Position numbers and translations under genes: made by a program | In this document: positions 29,001 through 64,000 of the stretch, piece after piece | Numbering within the stretch: the first letter of the stretch is position 1 | Layout of the letters: each line of letters opens with the position of its first letter | The notes under the pieces: model-generated | Seen by the model: only the letters and a program-made list of their open reading frames with translations | Databases searched by the model: none | What the model was told of the DNA's origin: nothing | Assembly (NCBI GenBank): GCA_964019165.1 | Contig: OZ025287.1 | Coordinates: 9,674,398-9,738,397, forward strand | Direction: 5' to 3' | Origin: Mastigias papua | Taxonomy: Eukaryota; Cnidaria; Scyphozoa; Rhizostomeae; Mastigiidae | Length of the DNA stretch: 64,000 bases

Positions 29001-31306
29001 GTATTCAGACGACACAAAGATTTATTTCTGCTGTAGAACAGATGGATTGGTAGGCCGACCGATTGATTTACCGACTGAAAAAGATTTTCTGCTGTTTGCG
29101 TATCAGTCGACAAAATGTCAGAAAGTGAGTGGAATTTTGCATAAATATCTTGTAAATAGGTTTGCTGAATGTCAAACAACTACAATTTCAGATGAATTGT
29201 GAGAAAGTGTCTGAAGTGTTTCATGTTGTGTAAATGTTGCTGTCACAGACTGAAAGCCGGTTGAGTTTGCGAAGAATCCTTTTCTAAAGTTCAACAAAAA
29301 CATGTTACAATTGGCGTTAAGTTTCTGGAATATCTAAAAATCTATTAGTATTTATTTTCAATCTTTTATTCTTCTCACTTATTTTGATAATTATTGTAGA
29401 TATCTTAAATTTCCTGGTTTTTCTTTGGATCAGGTTCGTGGCATGAAGTCATCAAGTGAATTTTTTAAATTTGATGATGAAGATCACGGAAATATTGATT
29501 ATGAAGGTGGTGTTTATCCATATGGTATACACAAAGCTCAGAAAGATCATATGCTGTTCTTATGTTACTATGAGCCGATCGAAAAAGGTATGACTTGCAA
29601 CAAAATGATTCAATTGTGTGCAATATAGTTTTTGTTCTTCTTCAATATCAAAGTCGGGTCAAACAGCAAAGAGTTGTAGAAATCAGGAATGCACCGGAGT
29701 TTCTGCGACTACTTGTATGTTTCCATTTTTTAAATATTAGTTGCACCTACATACAGTGTTCTCACTTGTACTCTCTTTTAAGTGGATAAGACGATTTTGT
29801 AATGAGATCTGTAGCAGGACATCATTGCATAATATTTAACTTGTCAAGTACCTTTTGAAAACTTAAGCATTGGTTGACTTTTCCTTATTTCGTCTAATCC
29901 CTTCACATTTGTTGTGTATTAGCTGGTGATAACACAGAAGTGATTTTCGACCCAGATACGATAAACTCAATAATGCTTTTGCTCTTGTAGCGAGCTCTGC
30001 TTAGAAGTACGAATCAGCAAGAATATGTAGAGCTCGATGCACTAGTGGTCCACTGAGCCGGATATAAATAGCAGGCAGAATGGGTGATTGATGAAATAGG
30101 AGCCTGTAGGCAATAAATGTCTGGCTTTCTATGAGGAAGTTATAGTTTCAAGTTTTGCTCTCCAATAGAATATAGTGTTCGAATGAGACCAAGCTCATTT
30201 CATTATGTAAACTAGCATCACAGCAGTACTGCCATCACCTTCAGACAGCTATGGCATAGTTTGTTTTTTTTACCATTTTGAGCTTGCTTTCTAGTGACAT
30301 CATTTAGAATGAGACCGAATGAGCAGCAAAATCATAAGCCTCAAAACCATGTCGAGAAAGAGGCTGCATCTGATGACCAGCAAGCTTTGCGAAAATCAGA
30401 AGAAATGATGAAAGCATTTCTCACAGCAACGGGTGGTGAGGAAGAGGAATCGAATAAAAGTGAACGAACGAGGACGATTATTAAAACAATTAAGGTAATA
30501 TCTTTTCTATCTTCTTGTCTTTATCTTACTTTCATGCTTAAAATTGTAATTATATCATAGTTAGATTTTTTTATCCGATAAAGTTCTATTAGATGTTGAT
30601 TTATCAGGACGAATCCATTATGTCAACAAGTGGAGTGATTTATATTATACGATCGCGGGTGTTTGAGTCCATTGAAGGTATTTGTTGTCAAAAATATTTC
30701 AAACTCACATAGAAGTGTTTCATGGAATTTGATGGCTGATAGGGGGATTGTTTATAGACAACTTGCGATGAAAAATGAAGTGAATGAAAGAACCTCTCAA
30801 TGATGTATGCACATGTGCGCAGTTTGTTTTTCTTGATATATGTTGTTGCTGTTGCTATATCACAAAGTGTCTTTTTGAGATAATTAGTAATCGGACTTGC
30901 TGGTGAAATACTTAAGTATGAATTCGCTTTTTAGGTTCCTATGAAGAGCAGAAACTATCCGATAGCTATAATTGTCGGACTCGTTCTCGGTGGAATTGTT
31001 ATCAGTACAACTATTATTGTTTTGGCAAAGTATATCGTCAATAGGCAATACGTCGAACCGTCAAAGATTGTCGAGACAAACTGGACACAGCCTGACACAA
31101 GTAATGTAATTGACGTCGAAAGTGATGATGATTTCTCATTGGCTGGTTCAGACAATGGAGAGAATGAACTAGATGATCTAGTGGAAGATCAATTACTTCC
31201 GGACTCAGAGCTAAAAAGCGGACTAGAACTGATGTTCCTCAAGCAGCAGAGACACTATTGGAATCAGCGACAAAATAGAGATAGAGCCAAGAATCACGAT
31301 ATGTAA
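24723..31306 (+). CDS. Apextrin-type (ApeC domain) single-pass membrane protein
   Basis: Eight exons, all phase-consistent: 24723-24792, 25005-25168, 25845-25989, 27870-28089, 28866-29124, 29434-29587, 30295-30494 and 30935-31306, giving about 527 residues. Exon 1 is a signal peptide (MKNIVQTSILFLILTLWLSS). Exons 2-3 are an unrecognised N-terminal region ending in an acidic linker. Exons 4-6 (residues ~127-338) form one complete ApeC domain: WPKGRYGLPK..GCP, then DTE and FCIKDS, then WPPGKYCIYKKG, WDDE, YFCCRTDG, DLPT, and finally CYYEPI. Exon 7 is polar. Exon 8 has a transmembrane helix (AIIVGLVLGGIVISTTIIVL) and an acidic ~85-residue tail. Apextrins occur in corals, echinoderms and lancelets; lancelet ApeC proteins bind peptidoglycan. 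A surface role in adhesion or microbe sensing is inference. Confidence 0.9.
26047..26100. repeat. (TTTC)n microsatellite
   Basis: About 13 tetranucleotide units in intron 3 of the ApeC gene, directly at the left edge of the MITE-like inverted repeat. Confidence 0.95.
26099..27632. mobile_element. MITE-like element with ~95-bp inverted repeats, carrying a nested MITE
   Basis: Intron 3 of the ApeC gene. The left arm (about 26110-26205, including TGGCCTAATCTTTGAA) is matched in inverted orientation by the right arm (about 27503-27600, TTCAAAGATTAGGCC). The right arm continues into AATACTTTTGTTCCAGTG...TATATA, reminiscent of Tc1/mariner ends; the left counterpart is replaced by the TTTC repeat. 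No transposase frame is present. Confidence 0.65.
26931..27502. mobile_element. Nested ~570-bp MITE built of CCCACTCAAGTGAG-type repeats
   Basis: Terminal inverted repeats of about 45 bp begin CAAGGGCCTGTTTACAT on the left and, read inverted from the right, CAGGGCCTGTTTTCAT. Inside, GTGGGCTGGCCCACT / CACTCAAGTGAG and GCGTTTAC motifs recur several times in both orientations. A target duplication is not clear. Non-coding. Confidence 0.7.
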
Positions 31307-32340
31307 ATATGGTCCGGGTTTAGTTACACTTCATATTTGTTGCTTTTAAGACGTTTCTTCGTTGGCAGATTTCATAGTACATCCATGCGTACGTTTAAAT
31401 ATATGTCCTGCAGCTCAGCTGTAAATTTAGAAGCTGTTGCCCGTAGAAAAAGGATACGCGGAGCTATGGTAGGCTCCACACCACAGTGCTTTGCATACGG
31501 AACTCTGTTTTGCGAGTTGTTTTCATAAGCAGGAGACAATTAGGTTGGGTTTCATTTTGGAGGGATAATGCTTCTTCATTCTGCAATCTTGTGTCCTTCA
31601 CCAATAAAAGGTTGCCATTTTGAAAATTCACGATCTGTTACATCACCATATTGTAAATGGGCACTAAAGCCTTGCAGAGAAGTCTGCCCTGTTGCAGAGA
31701 AGTTTGCCTCATTGAAGAGAAGTTTACCTCGTAGCAGTGATGCCAAAATACAGAGTTACCTTTTCCATGTCTATAGTTAAGTTAAAAGTAAAGCGGTAAT
31801 GCCAAAATGGTTGTATTTTTATATTCTGTGTTTGTGAATTTATCTGAAAATCCAACCACCAAAAATTATGATTCAGAAGAAAATAATTGTGGAAGAAAAT
31901 TGTCATGTATCTCGTGTAGCATTTCATTGGTTACAAATAAAGTGATTCCCTGTGCGTGCAAGCCCAGAAGACTATGCAATCTAATGCCTCTTCTGGATGC
32001 ATTTCCACAATGCTATGTGGTTGTGAAGCACAGTATATTGATGCCCGTAGGGTTGATAGTTTAATAGATGTAGATTATTTAAAGCAACTAACTATGTGTC
32101 TAACCAGTTAGTATTTTTAAAGAGAAAAACTCGTGTAGGAACTTCAATACCTGTTGGGTAGCTTGCTGAATTCATGCCGTCGTGAGCGAATACATGAGTC
32201 TTATGATAAGCGTTAGTAAAGTGTTTAGTTAGAATAAACACAGATTAAATCTGAAGTCGTAGTTTCTGGATAGAGAAAACTTGAGACTAAAGTAATATGT
32301 TCATTAAAAATTTAATTTATAATTTTATTAACATAAATGA
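31307..32340 (+). other. ApeC gene 3' untranslated region and downstream DNA
   Basis: No gene recognised. An AATAAA lies near 31936, about 630 bp after the stop codon, and is a candidate polyadenylation signal. Short GCAGAGAAGT repeats occur at 31670-31735. Confidence 0.4.
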
Positions 32341-32355
32341 TATCATTAAATTATA

Positions 32356-32562
32356 TTAAGCCAGCCCAATTTCTTTTGTTCTAAATCTTTGAATTTGTTT
32401 GTCTCTATTAAAATATGAGAAGCTACATCTGCTTTTCAAATCTTTTAGAGCCGAACCGCTGTTAGAAGACTTTCCATAGGTACCTTTCTCTAAGTCTCCT
32501 TCGTACAGGTACCACATTGGTGTTTTGACCAGCTGAACTCTATTGTCGATGGAGCATGGCAA
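32356..32562 (-). CDS. Possible small hypothetical ORF
   Basis: 68 codons starting MPCSIDNRVQLVKTPMWYLY, charged, with no family resemblance. An AATAAA follows the stop on the minus strand by about 35 bases, which is the only positive sign. No convincing splice acceptor is seen near its start. It could equally be chance. Confidence 0.2.
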   Translation of the reverse strand: MPCSIDNRVQLVKTPMWYLYEGDLEKGTYGKSSNSGSALKDLKSRCSFSYFNRDKQIQRFRTKEIGLA

Positions 32563-32869
32563 CCTATTCCCCTCGAAATTTTGCCCTTTTTGTCATCAAC
32601 TAGAAGATGATTTAAAAAATAGTATGATTTACTTCATTTACTCAAAATGTTTTGCTAAAGTGTATTGGTAGTTCCTACTCGCAATTTTTTTAATGATGCA
32701 TTATTTGAAATAAGCAAAAAAAATAAGATTTACACTAAATAGGAATACAATAAAGTTTGTCCCATATACGGTGTAAGATAAAGTCCTTCATTAAAACACA
32801 TTAAATCAATTGTCAGCCAGCATCTAACTTAGGACGAAATGGTACCGACTTTGAGCAATTTAAAGCATG

Positions 32870-33200
32870 CAAGTTTTTCTTTATAAGAAACAAACTTTCT
32901 CCCTTCAGCCTAAATGTTTCTTAATATTTTGTCAAATCCAGCCGTAAATGTTTTCTAAGTGTTTCTTAAATTTTGTGAAAATTTCCTATAGCAACACGGC
33001 AAGTATGATGCGAGAAATGGAATTTTTAGTTAAAACATTTGAGAGATAGATCTTATTAGTATTTTGTTACTGGGTCAATAAAACCTTTTTGCGCAAAAAC
33101 AGATTTTTCATGTTTACTTTTAAAACTCAACCTGCCTGTGTTTCTTAAATGTTTCTTAATTTTTGACTGATTTGAGCCTCATGTTTCTTATATACTTGTT
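32870..33200 (+). repeat. Dispersed repeat, copy 2 of a pair
   Basis: Same block order and orientation as 21870-22200. The copies are diverged, so the element is old. Confidence 0.6.
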
Positions 33201-33299
33201 TCTTATGAAAAAAACGTGTAAAGACAAAGTCATAATGAGGCTAATTCCTCCATAAATGATTTTCGAGGCCTTCCATAGGACAGAACGACAAACCTAAAT

Positions 33300-33703
33300 A
33301 GTAAAGTAATTGAAAAGTCTGTTGGTACTACAGAACTTCACTACAGCACGAAAAAGCAGTACCATGTTTTAGACATACTGAAAAGCTTATTTTCGTCCGA
33401 CACTCGTCAGAGTATGCAATGTCGGATAGTGACCGAAAGGTGAATCGAACTTTATAGCCAGATGCGGGTACAAGAGTCCTTTAAGTAAACAATGGTGAAT
33501 AGGTGCCAAGTGGCCAATCATTCGGCTAACTGGACACATTATTCATCATATCACGTGTACCCGCATCTGGCTATAAATTTCGGTTCACCTTTCGGTCGCT
33601 ATCCGACGTTCCATACTCTGACGAGTGTCGGACGAAAATAAGCTTTTCAGTATGTCTAAAACATGGTACCGCTTTTTCGTGCTGTAGTGAAGTAAAGTAA
33701 TTG
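33300..33703. mobile_element. Foldback (hairpin) element
   Basis: Arms of about 138 bp (33335-33472 and ~33556-33693) are nearly perfect reverse complements, beginning ACTTCACTACAGCACG and including GCTTATTTTCGTCC and CATCTGGCTATAAA, around a loop of about 80 bp. A direct repeat AGTAAAGTAATTG flanks the structure (33300-33312 and 33691-33703). No coding capacity. Confidence 0.8.
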
Positions 33704-34344
33704 TACAAATAACTTAGTAAAAAAAGAGAAGTAAAAACGTAAACAATATTTGATCAAGCGGCACTTTTCCTTGAACTAATTACTCGGTTACAAGTTTATA
33801 TGTAGCATTGTGTATTAGTAGAAGTATGGGGGTCGTCCAGAAAATACGTAGGCTTTGAGGGTCTGTGGGTGGGACACAGCCAGGAGTGTACTCGTGCTTA
33901 CAAGGTGGGTAGGTGGGTCAAAAATGCGATGATTTTGAGCGTACTTACTTTATGGATGACCCCATGGGATGGTAGAACACAATACAATGATACTAGAAGT
34001 CACCTTATATTACTGAAATTACATTGGGCTAGCCTTTTAGAAATGATGAACGTTACTTTCATCTGCTGGACACAGATGTGCAGATGGGAAAGTTCATGGA
34101 AGGAGCCAGAAATCTAGATTTTCCAGCAAAAATCTAATAGGTACCGGCGTTTTTTCATGACCGCTCTATTTTCGTTATTTATTTTGAAAGACGGGCTTTC
34201 TTTTCAAGCTTTAGCACTTAGACAGAAGATAAAAATGACTGCATTTGTTCTCCGACAAGATAAACAGACTCCAAAAAAGTAGAATTCTAGCTGTACAAGG
34301 GGGTTATCGTCCCCTTTGTTCTCCCGCTATCTAAGCCACTGACT
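33704..34344. other. Intergenic DNA left of the tandem duplication
   Basis: No gene seen. Similarity to the second duplication unit starts at about 34345 (matching about 52893) and is not visible before it, so the duplication edge is probably here. Confidence 0.5.
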
Positions 34345-34493
34345 ATAAAACTAGCTACGTTTAAAAATTCAAGTTAATGACTGCGCATATTTCCTTCTGG
34401 TCTCTCCAAAGACCTTTACCAAGTACTCTCAGGTAGTTTATTCTTTGTTCCTACTAATTGGTCCTTTAGAACATGCGTTTGTTTTACTTAACA

Positions 34494-34587
34494 GGTGGGA
34501 GATGTTTCTGGTATCTGTATTCAACTAAGTTTGTATTTCATGGAATACCATCGCTCTTCAGCTTGGGCTTATCAAGGAAGATATCGG
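34494..34587 (+). other. Conserved exon-like block upstream of gene A
   Basis: Preceded by an acceptor-like acttaacag and followed by a perfect donor gtaagt; reads CFWYLYSTKFVFHG. Unit B keeps a similar open frame at 53035 (FFWYLYSAQFIFHG) but not the donor. It could be a leader exon of the giant gene, an exon of another transcript, or chance conservation from the duplication. Confidence 0.35.
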
Positions 34588-35169
34588 TAAGTGCACTGTT
34601 TTGTATCTTGTCATTCATACACTCTCGGAATATAAAAATTTTAATGATGCTTGTTGTTATTTACCAGATTCTTACTCATTGTGTCGTTAATTGTATAACA
34701 GGTGAACACATCTTTTTTCACTCGCCCAAGACTTTGGCCCATTCGCATATAAAAGCGTCACATTATAGATGCTTGCCATGGACTCTTTTGTCAGCTGTGC
34801 TTTTCTGAAATGTATTGCAATTGTCACGTATTATCATCATTGAATATTTCGGTATTTCCACAGATATTTAGTTGATTTATTGACTCCACTAATGCTGTCA
34901 TTTATCAAAACTCGATGCTTTTAGGAAATTCATGCGAAAAATTGGTCGATAAGAAAATTATCACATAGTTGTGTATTTATATTTTTTGTGAGCTGCGAAT
35001 GTCTAATTTCCTTTTGAAATGATCTACATACCTTTTAATTTCTGAAACCAAGCAACGTAACAACCCATTTTCGATGGTATTTCACCATTCATGGGTGACA
35101 AGATTTATTTAAACATTGAATGTATCAATACCATTAATTTGTAATTCTCTGTTTTATACGATTATCTAA

Positions 35170-35278
35170 CGTATGACCGACCGTTTATATCTATAAATAT
35201 ATAAATAAATAAATAAATAAATATATATACATATTTATTTATTTACTTATATATATATATATAAAGCAAGCTATTGAG

Positions 35279-35358
<80 letters not shown>

Positions 35359-35367
35359 TATAAGTAA

Positions 35368-35415
<48 letters not shown>

Positions 35416-35460
35416 ATATATATATATATATTTATATTTATTTATTTATATATATAGTTA
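35170..35460. repeat. AT-rich microsatellite cluster
   Basis: Blocks of (AT)n, AAATA and TTTAT repeats in the intergenic part of unit A. Confidence 0.9.
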
Positions 35461-35877
35461 TCGATGGATAGTTATCAAGCGCCTATTTCTTTGAAGAGTG
35501 TCTGCCTCGTTTCACTTGTACAACGTTATATATATATGTATGTATATATCTTTGTATATTTCTATTTCATATGGTGTCCCTTGGGTAGCACCTTTATCAG
35601 TACTTCATAGTTTGTTGTAATTTTGTGCTTTTCTCTCCTCCAGTTGGCATAGGCTTGCCCTATGAAAGTTTCCAAGTTTATTGTGTTTTCAGATGTTTTC
35701 CTGTTGTTCTCTCTTTTGTTTTATTCAATTTACTTTCTACATCTATGAGCACTTTGCCTATAATGAAAAGCAATTCTGCTGAAGCTGTTATCGAAGCGTC
35801 AACGAGTTGCTTTTTCTGACTAGTTATGTGTATAATTGTAACGTTTTCTGATGTGTAAATGTATATATATATATATG

Positions 35878-36254
35878 AAAAGTGAAAGTGCGAGAAAATA
35901 GCCGACCCGAGCGGGATTCGAACTCGCGATCCCTGACTTTGTGTTCAAGTGCTCTACAAACTGAGCTATCGGGCCACGCTTCCAAATCGTTCCTCAGGGG
36001 TAGTTCATTTGCTCGCACCGCCCCTCTCTTAACCAATTTGCACAGGGGAGCCATCGCAGCTCCATCGCAATGTGCTTTGGGCTTGCTGTTGTGAGAGGAC
36101 TGCTCACACGAAGGGGGCCATCGCAGCCCCATCGACTGGATAGAGTTAAAGAAAGTTTTTTTAAAGGCAACAGGATTTGGAAGAAATTAAAAGTGAAGGC
36201 ATGGCCCGATAGTTCAGTTGGTAGAGCACTTGACGTACAAAATCAGGGGTCGTG
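35878..36254 (-). repeat. tRNA-derived SINE pair in inverted arrangement
   Basis: On the minus strand, about 35972-35900, a tRNA-like head has an A box (TAGCTCAGTTTGTAGAGC), a B box (GAGTTCGAATCCCGC) and complementary acceptor strands GGCCCGA/TCGGGTC, followed by TTTTCTCGCACTTTCAC. On the plus strand, 36200-36254, a second head (GGCCCGATAGTTCAGTTGG) is cut off by the (AT)n run before its B box. About 220 bp lies between. The anticodon arm is irregular, so this is a SINE, not a tRNA gene. Confidence 0.75.
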
Positions 36255-36260
36255 GTCGGT

Positions 36261-36560
<300 letters not shown>

Positions 36561-36998
36561 ATGTATTTGAACAATAAAAGAAGGCAGTGACAACTCTTTC
36601 AAGAAATAGACATCGATTTGATTTTTATGCGCTTTTTATTTTCTCAGTGCTGACTAGTTTTGGCCATTTGGCCATCTTCAGAGCAACTGAATATGTGTAT
36701 GTTAAGCATCTGCTTTTATAAATGTTCAATCAATTAAAGAAAAATTATTTGTTGGAATGTTAGTAATTAATAGTCATATTGCGTTCTTGGTGTTCATCAG
36801 AGTGGTTGCTGTTTGCTGTTGTTGTTGTACTTCATATATATATACTCTCCCTTTGGTACAACCCATGGATACTATATTGTGTAGTCTTTGGGTCATACAC
36901 TTGCCTCTCGGTAGAGAAAGTTTCAAATGGTACGTTCATAAGTTTTGCGCATGTATGTCAATAAAGGTCCTCTTAGATATCTGATTGTCTTGCAGACA

Positions 36999-52435
<15,437 letters not shown>

Positions 52436-53034
52436 GAGGATTGCTTGGAACTTGTCTACTATGATGGATGCCAGTTTATCAGAAGTGTATTACTGAATTA
52501 TCAAATTTGTGATATTTCTTTCTTTCTCAATATATGAGGCCTTTCTGTTTTGTATTATCTGATGGCCATAGTTTACTCGGAAAGAGAAGTGTAAAAGAAA
52601 AGTTTTTCTTCTGCATCTCTCTCGATTGCTGTAATTCATCGTTCTATTTTCGTGATTTTACGTTACCGATTAAGTGTGCATTTCTTCAATGTAGGACTAA
52701 CTCTTTCCTTAGCCCACCTTAGGTCAAGGAGCACTTACCCTAGGAATCAGAAGTGAATTAATCGGTTACTTGAGGATTGTGGCAATGCGAATTGATAACA
52801 GTATGATGTTATATGACTCGACACAAGGGTACCTATTCCATTTTGGATTAATGACAATACATTGAGCAAACAATAAACTTTTGCCTAGTGTAAAACTACT
52901 TACGTTGCAAAATTCAAATTACTGATTACAAATATTTCTCCTGGTCTTTCCAAAGACCGGTTTCAAGTTCTTTCAGGTAGTTTATTCTTTAGTCCAATTA
53001 AAAAGTCCTTTACTTGCTACTGTTTAAAATCACA

Positions 53035-53140
53035 GGTGGCACATTTTTCTGGTATTTGTATTCAGCTCAATTTATATTTCACGGAGTGCAGTCGTTACTT
53101 GTCTTTGGAATCATATTTAAACTTTGTGTTCTTGTGGAAA
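53035..53140 (+). other. Copy of the exon-like block in unit B
   Basis: Follows aaaatcacag and reads FFWYLYSAQFIFHG, paralogous to 34494. The donor of unit A is not preserved. Confidence 0.35.
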
Positions 53141-53227
53141 AGTATTGGTATGTAGAAACTACCTTTATTCTTCGTTCACATTCTGAATGCGAGAATTTGA
53201 ACATACTTTCTAGTGAATTTGTTTGTT

Positions 53228-53335
<108 letters not shown>

Positions 53336-54587
53336 TACCGGGTAAAACGTCATAGACTATTTGGACGGGGAAAATGAAATGCGGACTTCTTTGTATAAGG
53401 ACATCCAATGTTCCGTAAATGTTTCGGTTTGAAGCTTGTTTCGATTACTACCGTACGTGATCATTTAAATTCACAATTGTGGTGTTAAATGTAAGGGAAG
53501 TGGCTTCCTTTGTCCTGTCAAGAGTTTTTAGCATATCTTTCACTTTCCTTTTAAGCTATCCTGTGTTATGAATAATCATTACACTTGGTTGGCAAGGGTG
53601 CTTTTGAGCCGGCACTACTCATTTGAAATCTGAAGGAGTGCACATACGAGAACCTTGGTATTTCTGAAAGTTAATTGGCTTTCAGAAAGTGGTATGGTTT
53701 ACTATGTGCAATTCTTCTATTTTGAAGATAAGTTGAGATTTATAGGAGAGCTTAGGCAAACATTTGCCAGGAAAGTACCAAAATTGTTCCATAATTTGAA
53801 AAAGCTAGTTCAAGGGATTGTTTTGGCACAAGGTAGAATTTTGATCATTTAAATAAACTTTTGAAAGCAAGAAACCGCAAGGAAAATTGAGGTAATTTAT
53901 GAAGGATTTCTCCAATTTGTGATTTTTAGCAACCTATAGTATTATTTTGACGCGTAAATAGATTTTCACCACTTGCACCAACTTTAACTTGCTGAAACCT
54001 TTTACTTACTTGTCACGTTGATGTGCTCTCTTGGTATCATGTCAGGGATTTTATACGGTTTCCTCCTAATGTAATAATCCCCAGATTTCAAAACCTTATG
54101 TGAACCTTGTAGCTCACTGTACCACCTTTCTTAGATCGGTTTTTACCGTCATTTGTTTTAGTTTATTATGGGCTGTGTTTTTGCAAAATTTAATGCAGTT
54201 ATCGTTGGTATTTATCTTTAAAGACTATTATTGCAGTATTAACTCCTTTCTTTGGTATTCGATGGATTTATCAAGACCTCCGGTGATGCAGTAGCCTACT
54301 GGAACTCGTTGTGTTTGTAAGAAAATCTTGCAAAAGTTAGTAAATATGAAAATGAGGACATGTCTTAACATGTAAATTGTCTACCTAACATACATATTTA
54401 AGAATATCCAGTTTCGTTTTCATCTGGTTTACAAATTTCTTAGTTTTTGAAGCCAAACAACGTAATTGTCCATTCTCCATAGTGTTTGAAGAATGATTTC
54501 TAATTGTTAAGATAGGCTATTTTGTGCCTTAGCCACAAAAGACCAAACGGCGACTAGATCGCAAGTTATGTATATATATTTGTATGC

Positions 54588-54688
<101 letters not shown>

Positions 54689-54812
54689 GAATTCAAAAAT
54701 ATACTTTCTTCTGTTGTAAACGTTTCGATATATTATCTTCATCAGTACATCAGTACTGATGAAGATAATATATCGAAACGTTTACAACAGAAGAAAGTAT
54801 ATTTTTGAATTC
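54689..54812. repeat. Perfect 60-bp inverted repeat
   Basis: Left arm 54689-54748 and right arm 54753-54812 are exact reverse complements (60 of 60), with a 4-base centre ATCA. Each arm contains CTGATGA...GAAACG, and the outer ends are EcoRI-like GAATTC. Confidence 0.95.
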
Positions 54813-54815
54813 TAT

Positions 54816-55025
<210 letters not shown>

Positions 55026-55031
55026 TTAGTT

Positions 55032-55097
<66 letters not shown>

Positions 55098-55235
55098 TTT
55101 ATATATTTATATATATATATATATATATATGTATACATTTAAAGATGGAACTAAAAGTTTCTTATATTATAGTCAAAGTGTTGGGTAGGTATGTCCGTAA
55201 AGTTCTTTTCTAAATATCCAATTGTCTTGCAGACA

Positions 55236-63402
<8,167 letters not shown>

Positions 63403-63479
63403 GTATGCATGTCAATTTGGAGCATAATGCTGAATTTTTATGCTTTTTGATATTTGGCTGACTGACTGATTAAATGGCT

Positions 63480-64000
63480 GACTGAGTGATTCATTTATTC
63501 ATTCATTCACTCTCACTCATTCATTCACTCATTCACTCACTCACTCACTCACGCACCCACTCATTCATTCATTCACTCACTCACTAACTTATTCGTTAAG
63601 TAACTAAACTCATTTAAATGATTTCTTTCTCACTCACTCACTCATTCACTTACTCGTTAATTAGCTAACTCATTTAAATGATTTCTCACTCACTCACTCA
63701 CTCACTCACTCATTCACTCATTCACTCATTCACTCATTCACTCATTCACTCATTCACTCATTCACTCATTCACTCATTCACTCACTCGTTAATTAACTAA
63801 CTCATTTAAGTGATTTCTTTCTCACTCACTCACTCACTCACTCACTCACTCACTCACTCACTCACTCGTTAATTAGCTAACTCATTTAAATGGTTTCTTT
63901 CTTACTCACTCACTCACTCACTCATTCACTCACTCATTCGTTAAGTAACTAACTCATTTAGATGATTTCTTTCTCACTCACTCACTCACTCACTCACTCA
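63480..64000. repeat. (CACT)n/(ATTC)n tetranucleotide array
   Basis: Intron 9 of gene B to the window end. Blocks of CACT and CATTCACT are punctuated by a recurring ~40-bp spacer containing TAACTCATTTAAATGATTTC, so it has a higher-order period of roughly 90-130 bp. Confidence 0.9.

Noticed and set aside
35900..35975. Functional tRNA gene on the minus strand
   Set aside because: A and B boxes and acceptor pairing are good, but the anticodon arm is irregular and diverged copies with the same tail occur elsewhere, so it is a SINE.

Overview
This is animal nuclear DNA, AT-rich and full of introns, microsatellites and transposon remnants. The gene content (transmembrane apextrin/ApeC protein, MANSC protein, PRELI-family protein, lysosomal-type acid phosphatase, tRNA-derived SINEs, a Ty3/gypsy element) suggests an invertebrate. 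An anthozoan cnidarian such as a sea anemone or coral is my best guess, but the sequence does not prove it. Real genes were recovered by splicing: exon borders were chosen by GT-AG (once GC-AG) signals and by reading phases that agree across each join.

Layout. 440-2495 (+): last three exons of a histidine acid phosphatase with a membrane anchor. 4596-10207 (+): a complete young Ty3/gypsy retrotransposon with 201/203-bp LTRs, sitting next to an older tRNA-SINE; gag and pol share one frame and are separated by a single UGA in a CUAG readthrough context. 10697-16729 (+): PRELID2-like mitochondrial lipid-transfer gene, with a large minisatellite in its last intron and two candidate last exons. 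19312-21147 (-): small MANSC-domain membrane protein. 24723-31306 (+): eight-exon secreted-then-anchored ApeC protein. 26.1-27.6 kb, 33.3-33.7 kb and 35.9-36.3 kb hold MITE, foldback and inverted SINE structures.

34.3-64.0 kb is a tandem duplication with a unit of about 18.5 kb. Copy A (36999-52435) is a complete 20-exon gene for a 1,613-residue secreted protein that I cannot place in any known family. Copy B (55236-63402 and beyond the window) repeats its first nine exons with the same exon phases. Exon 5 and the start of the following intron are identical in the two copies, while flanking exons and introns differ, which points to recent gene conversion. These two genes are the strongest candidate for something undescribed.

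No functional tRNA or rRNA gene, CRISPR array or bacterial operon was seen. Very long open frames of repeated I-Y, H-T, C-V, H, M or D residues are simple repeats, not genes.
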